Positions 1 to 5,931 of a stretch of DNA of 8,157 bases are shown here, piece after piece. Position 1 is the stretch's first letter; each line of letters begins with the position of its first letter. Under the pieces are notes generated by a model. The model was not told the origin of the DNA. It was given only the letters and a program-made list of their open reading frames with translations, and did no database searches. Position numbers and translations under genes: made by a program. This stretch comes from an uncultured Lachnospiraceae bacterium (lineage in GTDB: Bacteria; Bacillota; Clostridia; Lachnospirales; Lachnospiraceae): assembly GCA_949935685.1 (NCBI GenBank), contig CATLGN010000055.1:1-8157 (forward strand), given 5' to 3'.

Positions 1-160
1 GTGCGGGAATCACAGCATCCCGCAATGCGTCCGCGGCCTCCTGATCCGCAGCAGGAGCCGGTTCCGCCGCGCCGGAGAAGCGTAGCATACAGAACATGGC
101 AAATGCGGTGAACAGCAGACAGCAGGCCAGCATAATTCTGGAAAGTCTTTCTTCCATCAT
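1..160 (-). CDS. Unknown membrane-anchored or exported protein, N-terminal part only
   Basis: The reading frame starts at an ATG at 160-158 and runs off the left edge after 53 codons, so only the N-terminus is visible. It begins MMEERLSRIM, followed by a hydrophobic, Cys- and Phe-rich stretch (about residues 9-30) and then an Ala/Pro/Glu/Asp-rich segment (GAAEPAPAADQEAAD). This is the pattern of a signal anchor or uncleaved signal peptide leading to an extracytoplasmic linker. No lipobox is convincing. The start is supported by the AGGGAAG just upstream and by overlap with the preceding methyltransferase gene: its TGA stop shares bases with this ATG (ATGA), a usual arrangement for translational coupling. 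A second in-frame ATG follows immediately at 157-155. I do not recognise the family, and no function can be assigned from this fragment. Confidence 0.7.
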   Translation of the reverse strand, partial: MMEERLSRIMLACCLLFTAFAMFCMLRFSGAAEPAPAADQEAADALRDAVIPA

Positions 161-1314
161 CTTCCCTGCCTGTTTCTTTTGCCCGGTTTCGCTCCCAAAA
201 ACTGGTAATAATACGTCTTCATCATGCCATTGTACAGCTTTCTGTTTTTGTCCGCTTTTCTGCCGATGGCCTGCTGCGCATCTTCATACGAAGTGATCAG
301 AAACAGCGACCAGTCGTCCAGCAGGCGAAAACGCTCTCCCAGCACCCGGTAAAGCGCGGCCACAGTCTCTTTGTCCTCCAGCCTTTCCCCATAAGGCGGA
401 TTGGTAATCAGAAATCCGTATTTTTTCGGATGGCTCAATTCGGAAACCGGCCGTCTCTGAAAATGAATCAGACTGTCCACTCCCGCAAGCCCGGCATTGG
501 CCCGGGAAAGGGAAATCATTTTATCGTCCACATCGTAGCCCTGTATATCGGTGTCCACATGCAAATCCACCTGTTCCCGCGCTTCTTCCAGCGCTTCCTG
601 CCAAATTTTTCCGGCAACGATATGCTCCCACTGCTGTGCGGTAAACGCCCGGTTCATTCCCGGCGCCATATTGGCCGCCATCATGGCAGCTTCAATCGGG
701 ATGGTTCCGCTGCCGCAGAAAGGGTCCACCAGAATCCGGTCGCGCCGCCATGGCGTCAGCATAATCATAGCCGCCGCCAGATTTTCCGCGATGGGCGCTC
801 TGGCCGTCAGTTTCCGGTATCCCCGTTTGTGCAGAGAATCCCCGGTCGTATCCAGTCCCACCGTAACCTCATCTTTCAGCAGAAAAACCCGGACCGGAAA
901 GGGATTTCCACTCTCCGCAAACCAGGAAACGCGATAATGCTCCCGCAGCCGCTCCACCATCGCTTTTTTCATAACGGACTGTATGTCAGACGGACTGAAC
1001 AATGCGCTTTTGACACTGGCCGCTTTGGCAACCCAGAACTTTCCGTCCTCCGGAATATAGTCTTCCCATGGAAGGTCCTTCGTCCCCTGGAACAATTCTT
1101 CAAAAGTCGCCGCACGAAAGCTTCCGATTTTGATCAGAATCCGCTCAGCCGTCCGAAGACCGATATTGGCCTGGGCACACGCTTCCGCATCTCCGTAAAA
1201 TGTCACCCGTCCGTCTTCCACCGCGGTAATATCATACCCCAGTTCCGTAATCTCTTTTTTTAATACTGCCTCCAGACCGAAGTGGCAGGGGGCGATCAAC
1301 TCAAATTTTCTCAT
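157..1314 (-). CDS. THUMP-domain class I SAM-dependent RNA methyltransferase (RlmL N-half/YpsC type)
   Basis: This 385-residue protein has the layout of the COG0116 family: an N-terminal segment starting MRKFELIAPCHFGLEAVLKKE, a THUMP RNA-binding domain at about residues 45-155, and a C-terminal Rossmann methyltransferase domain. Visible landmarks are LHKRGYR (171-177), the SAM-binding DPFCGSGT (197-204) and the catalytic NPPYGE (305-310), the N-P-P-Y motif of enzymes that methylate exocyclic amino groups of bases. By family knowledge it should make N2-methylguanosine in rRNA; E. coli RlmL does this in 23S rRNA, where the domain is the N-terminal half of a longer fusion. The length matches stand-alone Firmicutes members such as YpsC. 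The start is fixed by the conserved N-terminus but has no Shine-Dalgarno, and a promoter abuts it. The gene overlaps the downstream unknown gene by ATGA. Family assignment is firm; the exact target base is inferred. Confidence 0.93.
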   Translation of the reverse strand: MRKFELIAPCHFGLEAVLKKEITELGYDITAVEDGRVTFYGDAEACAQANIGLRTAERILIKIGSFRAATFEELFQGTKDLPWEDYIPEDGKFWVAKAASVKSALFSPSDIQSVMKKAMVERLREHYRVSWFAESGNPFPVRVFLLKDEVTVGLDTTGDSLHKRGYRKLTARAPIAENLAAAMIMLTPWRRDRILVDPFCGSGTIPIEAAMMAANMAPGMNRAFTAQQWEHIVAGKIWQEALEEAREQVDLHVDTDIQGYDVDDKMISLSRANAGLAGVDSLIHFQRRPVSELSHPKKYGFLITNPPYGERLEDKETVAALYRVLGERFRLLDDWSLFLITSYEDAQQAIGRKADKNRKLYNGMMKTYYYQFLGAKPGKRNRQGR

Positions 1315-1320
1315 ATGTTT

Positions 1321-1349
1321 ATATTAAAGTCCATGTATGGGAGTGTCAA
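1321..1349 (-). promoter_or_regulatory. Sigma-A promoter of the methyltransferase gene, abutting the start codon
   Basis: On the minus strand TTGACA (1349-1344, perfect -35) is followed after exactly 17 bp by TAATAT (1326-1321, 4 of 6 including the key first, second and last positions). The expected start site about 7 nt further on is near 1314, the A of the ATG. There is no ribosome site in the gap AAACAT. A TATAAA at 1323-1318 matches the -10 consensus better but gives a 20-bp spacer and would put the start site inside the gene. Confidence 0.65.
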
Positions 1350-1381
1350 ATGATTTTTTGCGATTTGCAGAGATTTGAAAA

Positions 1382-1407
1382 AATATGTATCCCGGCAGAC
1401 GCCGGGA
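1382..1407 (-). terminator. Probable intrinsic terminator of the Asn-rich gene
   Basis: A GC-rich inverted repeat, CCCGGC-AGAC-GCCGGG (1391-1406, with an extra T-A pair at 1390/1407), lies 6 bp past the stop codon. On the minus strand it is followed by ATACATATTTTTT, so the U-run starts several bases after the stem. This is less tight than a textbook terminator but well placed between the Asn-rich gene and the methyltransferase promoter. Confidence 0.6.
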
Positions 1408-1412
1408 CTGTG

Positions 1413-1574
1413 TTAGAAATTATTGTTTTTCTGATTGTTGTTCTGGTTGTTTTTCTGGCTGCTGCTGTTCGTGCTGTTCGTACTGTTAGAGCAGTTATTG
1501 GACTTATCCTGAGACTGATTTGTACCGTTCTGATAGTTCTGATTGTTGTTCTGGTTGTAATCGTTTTTAGACAT
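1413..1574 (-). CDS. Small Asn/Gln/Ser-rich protein, possibly a spore protein
   Basis: This is a 53-residue protein, MSKNDYNQNNNQNYQN... ending QKNNNF. By my count 21 of 53 residues are Asn, 8 Gln and 9 Ser; there is one Cys and no hydrophobic core or signal peptide. The start at 1574 is chosen because AGGAGGA (about 1582-1588) sits eight bases upstream. A longer in-frame ORF back to 1703 has no ribosome site and would run through the promoter. The composition suggests a disordered protein. Small hydrophilic Asn/Gln-rich proteins are known among minor spore proteins of spore formers, and the upstream DNA has a sigma-G-like promoter, so a forespore or spore role is a reasonable inference, not a demonstrated one. 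No SASP alpha/beta motif is present. The gene contains a 22-bp perfect in-frame direct repeat. A hairpin follows the stop codon. Confidence 0.75.
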   Translation of the reverse strand: MSKNDYNQNNNQNYQNGTNQSQDKSNNCSNSTNSTNSSSQKNNQNNNQKNNNF

Positions 1575-1609
1575 TTTGCATTCCTCCTGCTTTCTTTTGG
1601 TTACGGTGT

Positions 1610-1638
1610 TAGTATGGCTCCAAGCAAAAGAAATATAC
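1610..1638 (-). promoter_or_regulatory. Possible sigma-G (forespore) promoter of the Asn-rich gene
   Basis: On the minus strand CATACTA (1616-1610) matches the B. subtilis sigma-G -10 consensus CATnHTA exactly, and GTATA (1638-1634) fits the -35 consensus GHATR, with a 17-bp spacer (17-18 is usual). The predicted start near 1603 gives a leader of about 29 nt containing the AGGAGGA site. No convincing sigma-A pair is seen for this gene. Short motifs like these can occur by chance, so this is suggestive only. Confidence 0.45.
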
Positions 1639-1697
1639 GTAAAAATACCGGAAAATACTGGAAAAACAAAAAATAGGAAAAAAGTCTCATTTTTTGC

Positions 1698-1726
1698 TTG
1701 CATTTTCCAAATGGTTGCGATATAAT
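1698..1726 (+). promoter_or_regulatory. Promoter of the candidate small RNA
   Basis: TTGCAT (1698-1703) is followed after 17 bp by a perfect TATAAT (1721-1726). The predicted start is about 1733. No plus-strand protein gene follows; the next structures are the two hairpins of the candidate small RNA. Confidence 0.6.
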
Positions 1727-1732
1727 AGCCTC

Positions 1733-1842
1733 AACAGATAGAGAAACACTCCAATTTCTTTATCTGCAACCCTTATATATTAATTATTTATACTCCCCTC
1801 AAAACAGCTCATCGGTTCCCCTGATGGGCTGTTTTCCTGTTT
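1733..1842 (+). ncRNA. Candidate trans-acting small RNA with two hairpins and C-rich loops
   Basis: A transcript of about 105-110 nt is predicted from the promoter at 1698-1726 to a terminator ending near 1842. It would hold a 5' hairpin (1735-1746 with 1755-1766, 12 bp with one G-U, loop CACTCCAA). Next is an AU-rich linker (1767-1800) that contains CAACCC and ends in TACTCCCCTC. Last is a 13-bp hairpin (1801-1813 with 1823-1835, one G-U, loop GGTTCCCCT) that doubles as terminator. There is no start codon with a ribosome site inside. The accessible C-rich runs are complementary to Shine-Dalgarno sequences, an architecture known from Firmicutes regulators such as RsaE/RoxS and the streptococcal csRNAs. 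It is not recognisably 6S, SRP, tmRNA or RNase P RNA. The overall prediction is an inference from promoter, folding and terminator. Confidence 0.6.
1801..1842 (+). terminator. Intrinsic terminator of the small RNA
   Basis: AAAACAGCTCATC (1801-1813) pairs with GATGGGCTGTTTT (1823-1835) around the loop GGTTCCCCT, followed by CCTGTTTATT. The four terminal A-T pairs supply the U-run, so termination is expected on the plus strand. Read on the minus strand the stem is followed by GAGGGGAG, so it is at best weak for the operon ending at 1899. Confidence 0.7.
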
Positions 1843-1898
1843 ATTCATAAAGACAAAGCGTCCAAATCCTCATGCGGGACCTGCACGCTTTCCCCGGC

Positions 1899-2318
1899 CT
1901 AACTGCGTCGAAAATACCGGATCAGCAGCCAGATCACCGCCACCGGAATGGCAATTGGGAGCACAAACGCCAGAACCGCGCCCACAATATGCACAATCAG
2001 CACAACCAGCAAAAGAAGCAGAATCACAAAAATCCATGTCGGAACCCGGATGGATCTGCCAGAAAACCCCTTCCCCTTATGTTCTTCTTCCGCCGCCTCC
2101 GAAGTGGCCCAGTCTTCTTCCTTTGCCGTATCAATGATTGTTTTGGCAATCAGCCGGGGATCGCCCAGTTCCTCCAGCACCTCTCGCTCGCTGCGGCCCT
2201 TCTTGATCTCCGTATCAATATAGTTTTCGTAGTATTTTACATTTTCATTGACAGCCGCATGGTTTACTCTGCCCGAAAGCGCCTTGCGAAGCTGCACCGT
2301 AAATTCAAATCTCGTCAT
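1899..2318 (-). CDS. HAAS/DUF1700-type membrane protein
   Basis: This 139-residue protein opens with MTRFEFTVQLRKAL and has the alpha-helical pattern of the HAAS (DUF1700) domain: a YYENYID motif (29-35), an amphipathic helix, then EEVLEELGDP-type residues (REVLEELGDPRLIAKTI, 45-61). An acidic and basic linker (about 64-90) is followed by a strongly hydrophobic C-terminal stretch of about 42 residues (93-134), enough for two membrane segments, ending in basic RYFRRS. In this family the domain often sits beside a PadR regulator and is thought to link regulator and membrane; no PadR gene is visible here. It is the second gene of an operon with the 2330-2719 gene, 11 bp apart. The ribosome site TAAGGAG overlaps the stop codon of that gene, so coupled translation is likely. 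Family confident; function unknown. Confidence 0.85.
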   Translation of the reverse strand: MTRFEFTVQLRKALSGRVNHAAVNENVKYYENYIDTEIKKGRSEREVLEELGDPRLIAKTIIDTAKEEDWATSEAAEEEHKGKGFSGRSIRVPTWIFVILLLLLVVLIVHIVGAVLAFVLPIAIPVAVIWLLIRYFRRS

Positions 2319-2329
2319 CCGAAAGCTCC

Positions 2330-2719
2330 TTATAAATATTTATCCATTCCAAACCCGTCCGAAAGCCGCTTTTGAAAACGCGCCGGGTCCTTTTTCATCT
2401 CCATCATAGAGCGAAAGGCGCGAAGCACCATCAACTCTTTATTGCAGCTATCCGTATTTTTCCCCGAATCCGCAATTACATTATAAATATCCATTTCCCA
2501 GACAAACAAATCGATCAGTGTATATCCTTCGCATATTTCTTTTCCGAGAAAACAATGATGTTCCAGATAATACACCATTTCTTCCATCAGACCACAGTCC
2601 GCCAGCAGTCCGCTCCACAGTTCCCCGCATCGCTCCTGCGTTTCCCCCGCCAGCTCTCCAAGTTCCTGCAACGCCGCGAATACTTTGATCTTTCTGGCAT
2701 CGTATACAATATTTGACAT
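2330..2719 (-). CDS. Unknown small helical cytosolic protein
   Basis: This 129-residue protein (MSNIVYDARKIKVFAALQELGEL...) has no signal peptide or membrane segment and is mostly helix-forming. It carries five Cys residues scattered from the ELWSGLLADCG region to NTDSCNKE, and a conspicuous aromatic/acidic stretch YTLIDLFVWEMDIYNVIAD near the middle. The start is supported by AAAGGAGTG seven bases upstream. It is the first gene of the operon with the HAAS protein and is divergent from the MerR regulator, so it may be that regulator's target. I do not recognise the family. The last residues (GFGMDKYL) run directly into the ribosome site of the downstream gene. Confidence 0.75.
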   Translation of the reverse strand: MSNIVYDARKIKVFAALQELGELAGETQERCGELWSGLLADCGLMEEMVYYLEHHCFLGKEICEGYTLIDLFVWEMDIYNVIADSGKNTDSCNKELMVLRAFRSMMEMKKDPARFQKRLSDGFGMDKYL

Positions 2720-2737
2720 AACATTTCACTCCTTTCA

Positions 2738-2760
2738 CAGTTTCCGAAAGCCGGAAACTG
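2738..2760. repeat. Perfect inverted repeat in the leader of the 2330-2719 gene
   Basis: CAGTTTCCG-AAAGC-CGGAAACTG has perfect 9-bp arms and a 5-bp centre. In the minus-strand transcript it would be a stem-loop beginning a few nucleotides from the predicted 5' end (about 2763) and ending about six bases before the ribosome site. It could be an RNA element or a DNA operator for a dimeric regulator. Confidence 0.85.
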
Positions 2761-2769
2761 CTCTGCAAA

Positions 2770-2802
2770 AGTATAGCACACCCTGCCAAAATATGCTACA
2801 CT
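2770..2802. promoter_or_regulatory. Back-to-back extended -10 promoters of the divergent operon and MerR gene
   Basis: AGTATAGCA (2770-2778) and TGCTACACT (2794-2802) form an 8-of-9 inverted repeat with a 15-bp centre. Read outward, each half is an extended -10 box: TGCTATACT on the minus strand toward the 2719 start, and TGCTACACT on the plus strand toward the MerR gene at 2838. Neither has a good -35. Predicted starts are about 2763 (minus) and 2809 (plus). Confidence 0.6.
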
Positions 2803-2837
2803 CAAACTGTAACCCGGAACTGTCATGGAGGTAGGGT

Positions 2838-3656
2838 ATGAAATATCTGTCTATCGGCGCCGTGTCCAGGCAAAAGGGCGTCAGCATCAAGGCGCTTCGC
2901 TATTATGACCGCATCGGGATTCTCCGGCCCGCCTATATCAATCCCAAAACCAATTACCGCTATTATACAGAGGAACAGCTTTATCTGTTGGATGCCATCA
3001 GTCTCTGTACCGAACTGGGCATACCGCTGCGACGGTTTGAAGAGTATACCGATGAACAGGGCAATTTCAATCTGCAGGGACTGCTGTATGACGGAAAACT
3101 TCTGGCGGAGCAGAAAATACTGGAGATCAAAAAACGGCTCGGGACGGTTCAGGCCGCGCTGCAGGCGCTTGATCACAAACCGCTTCCGGTAAGCAAGCCA
3201 TGCGTACCCGCGGATACCGATAAAAAAGAATTGTTTTACAACCGCCATATTCCAAACCGCGCCGTATTGACAACACCGCTCTCGGAAGACAGTCCGGAAC
3301 AATACGGTCAAAAAATCCTGCGTCTGTTTATGCTTGCGCAGCTTCTGGGCATGACCGCAGGCTACCCCTCCGGCATCATTTATGACTATGACCGGGAGGG
3401 GAATGTCGAAAAATCCATGTTTGTCGCAGTCGAAAATTACCGGGACTGCACCGACAAGCGCCTTCGCATCCTCCCCGAGGGGACATGGCTCTGTCGTCAG
3501 GGAACGCAGCACCGGATTGCCGATTCTTCCCGTCTGCGGAATATTTTTCACCTGTCCGGGAAACCCTTTATAGTCGTCGAAAGTGATCTGATCGACGATG
3601 AAATCAAAGAGGGCGACAATTCCCTTGAGCTTCAGGTATTCCAGATTTTGCAGTAA
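2838..3656 (+). CDS. MerR-family transcriptional regulator with GyrI-like effector domain
   Basis: This 272-residue protein begins MKYLSIGAVSRQKGVSIKALRYYDRIGILRPAYINPKTNYRYY. That is the winged-helix signature of MerR regulators: helix-turn-helix at about 5-25, the RYYDRIG wing, then NYRYY. An antiparallel coiled-coil dimer helix follows at about 75-115 (GKLLAEQKILEIKKRLGTVQAALQAL). The C-terminal region (about 130-272) is a GyrI/BmrR-like small-molecule pocket rather than a metal-binding loop, since no conserved Cys pair sits at the end of the dimer helix. Such proteins usually sense lipophilic cations or drugs and activate promoters with long spacers. GGAGGT at 2827-2832 fixes the start. 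The divergent operon and the symmetric control region make that operon the likely target. No efflux pump is adjacent, which leaves the ligand open. Confidence 0.9.
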   Translation: MKYLSIGAVSRQKGVSIKALRYYDRIGILRPAYINPKTNYRYYTEEQLYLLDAISLCTELGIPLRRFEEYTDEQGNFNLQGLLYDGKLLAEQKILEIKKRLGTVQAALQALDHKPLPVSKPCVPADTDKKELFYNRHIPNRAVLTTPLSEDSPEQYGQKILRLFMLAQLLGMTAGYPSGIIYDYDREGNVEKSMFVAVENYRDCTDKRLRILPEGTWLCRQGTQHRIADSSRLRNIFHLSGKPFIVVESDLIDDEIKEGDNSLELQVFQILQ

Positions 3657-3673
3657 AAATATTTACTATTTCA

Positions 3674-3701
3674 TTGTCTGTCAGATTATGTATGCTATGT
3701 T
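3674..3701 (+). promoter_or_regulatory. Promoter of the small HTH gene
   Basis: TTGTCT (3674-3679) and TATGTT (3696-3701) are separated by 16 bp, with a TGC extension directly before the -10. The predicted start is near 3708, giving a leader of about 15 nt with AGGTGAT as ribosome site. The gene may also be read from the MerR gene upstream, since no strong terminator separates them; GTAAA-AATA-TTTAC at 3653-3666 is AT-rich and weak. Confidence 0.5.
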
Positions 3702-3722
3702 AGAATCTGTAGGTGATGGATA

Positions 3723-3947
3723 ATGGATTACAGGCTCAGGATACGTGATCTGCGCGAAGATCATGACAAAACACAGCAGAATATCGCAGACATCTTAGGG
3801 ACCTCACAGACCATGTATGCCCGCTACGAACGGGGCGCCAGCGAACTCCCTGTCCGTCACCTGATTCGACTGGCATTGTACTATAATGTAAGTATGGAAT
3901 ACATTGTCGGGCTGACGGATACCAAAACGCCCGTACTGCAAAAATAA
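3723..3947 (+). CDS. Small Xre/Cro-type helix-turn-helix regulator
   Basis: This 74-residue protein (MDYRLRIRDLREDHDKTQQNIADILGTSQTMYARYERGASELPVRHLIRLALYYNVSMEYIVGLTD) is almost entirely one HTH_3 domain. The pattern is KTQQNIADILGTSQTMYARYERG, with recognition helix SQTMYARYERG, then the closing LIRLALYYNVSMEYIVGL helices typical of Cro/CI-like proteins. It has no effector or dimer domain beyond this, so it is a minimal DNA-binding protein. AGGTGATGG lies just upstream of the ATG. Stand-alone proteins of this size are common in Clostridia, and their targets are rarely known. There is no phage or mobile context here: the gene sits between a MerR regulator and convergent guaB. Its TAA stop lies inside the stem of the following terminator. 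Confidence 0.88.
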   Translation: MDYRLRIRDLREDHDKTQQNIADILGTSQTMYARYERGASELPVRHLIRLALYYNVSMEYIVGLTDTKTPVLQK

Positions 3948-3979
3948 GTGCCCGGCAAACACCGGTGCACTTATTTTTT
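3940..3979. terminator. Bidirectional terminator between the HTH gene and guaB
   Basis: AATAAGTGC (3943-3951) pairs with GCACTTATT (3967-3975). An inner CCGG/CCGG pairing (3952-3955 with 3962-3965) and a one-base bulge extend the stem. A-runs precede and T-runs follow on both strands (AAAAATAA and TTATTTTTTA), so it should stop the HTH gene rightward and guaB leftward. The TAA of the HTH gene is within the stem. Confidence 0.9.
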
Positions 3980-3988
3980 ATGATCACG

Positions 3989-5446
<1,458 letters not shown>

Positions 5447-5477
5447 TTATCCTCCTGTAGTTGATTATATTTTGAAA

Positions 5478-5507
5478 AGTTTATCAGACCATACTCCCTT
5501 TTGTCAA
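5478..5507 (-). promoter_or_regulatory. guaB promoter
   Basis: On the minus strand a perfect TTGACA (5507-5502) is followed after 18 bp by TAAACT (5483-5478), preceded by TGA as an extended -10. The predicted start is near 5471, 28 nt before the ATG. A closer TATAAT at 5469-5464 lacks a matching -35. The promoter lies just outside the 400-bp inverted-repeat element, which begins 19 bp upstream of the -35. Confidence 0.65.
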
Positions 5508-5518
5508 CTTGTTTATCC

Positions 5519-5535
5519 GTTTGTCCACGACAAAC
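5519..5535. repeat. Short perfect inverted repeat at the guaB-side end of the 400-bp element
   Basis: GTTTGTC-CAC-GACAAAC has 7-bp perfect arms with a 3-bp centre. It straddles the left boundary of the 400-bp element and lies about 12 bp upstream of the guaB -35. The GACAAAC half belongs to the repeat family; the outer half is not found beside the other two copies. Confidence 0.7.
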
Positions 5536-5925
5536 ACATGAATGAACAGACTGTGAACGTTTCATGAACTGAGAGGAACAGAAACGGAAAAGCCTTTCAG
5601 TGCAATATGCTTCCGACGGAGGCGTACCGTTCCGCCGATACACCTTGTGGAGGGTATTAGCGGTTCTTGGCGGTGCGCCACAGCCTGCAATTTCCGGACA
5701 CGGACGTCCGGAAAAGGCCGACTTGCGCCCGGACGGCGCATAGAGGCCGATTGCACACCCACCTGTATCCATCGCCGCAACGCTTAGAACCGCTTATGCC
5801 CGCAGCCCGGTGCATCGGCGGGACGGTACGCCTCTGCCGGAACGCCATAATTCTGTCACAGCTTTTCCGTTTCTGTCCTGCGGACACGCTATGTTCACAA
5901 TCTGTTCATTCATACGTTTGTCGTG
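5526..5925. repeat. 400-bp non-coding element with long imperfect inverted repeats
   Basis: The element begins CACGACAAAC (5526) and ends GTTTGTCGTG (5925). The outer approximately 150 bp on each side match each other as inverted repeats, in blocks: 5526-5558 with 5893-5925 (30 of 33), 5578-5593 with 5861-5876 (16 of 16), 5618-5644 with 5809-5835 (24 of 27), and an AGCGGTTCT block near 5660/5790. The centre (about 5680-5765) holds two short GC-rich hairpins. ORFs in it lack ribosome sites and simply translate the repeat. It fills the 488-bp gap between the guaB promoter and the stop codon of the 5932-6432 gene. A third end copy lies at 7017-7080. It may be a MITE-like insertion or a structured RNA/terminator cassette; no transposase is present. 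I do not recognise it as a named family. Confidence 0.85.
5691..5714. repeat. Central hairpin 1 of the 400-bp element
   Basis: TTTCCGGAC and GTCCGGAAA are perfect 9-bp arms around ACGGAC. A second hairpin, TGCGCC-CGGAC-GGCGCA (5724-5740), follows 9 bp later. Both loops contain CGGAC, in a centre otherwise unpaired between the two long arms. Confidence 0.8.
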
Positions 5926-5931
5926 CCATTG

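Noticed and set aside
1350..1676. Plus-strand ORF of 108 codons, strongly hydrophobic (Val/Ile/Leu runs).
   Set aside because: It is the antisense of the Asn-rich gene: Asn codons read backwards give Val and Ile. It has no ribosome site, and the opposite strand has one.
1575..1703. Upstream extension of the Asn-rich protein to an ATG at 1703.
   Set aside because: No ribosome site precedes that ATG, while AGGAGGA sits correctly before 1574, and the extension would cover the promoter region.
1779..1848. 22-codon minus-strand ORF (MNKQENSPSG...) antisense to the small RNA.
   Set aside because: There is no ribosome site and it translates through the terminator stem; likely chance.
2823..3551. 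Long minus-strand ORF of 242 codons opposite the MerR gene.
   Set aside because: The plus strand has a full MerR protein with recognisable domains and ribosome site; the reverse is a shadow.
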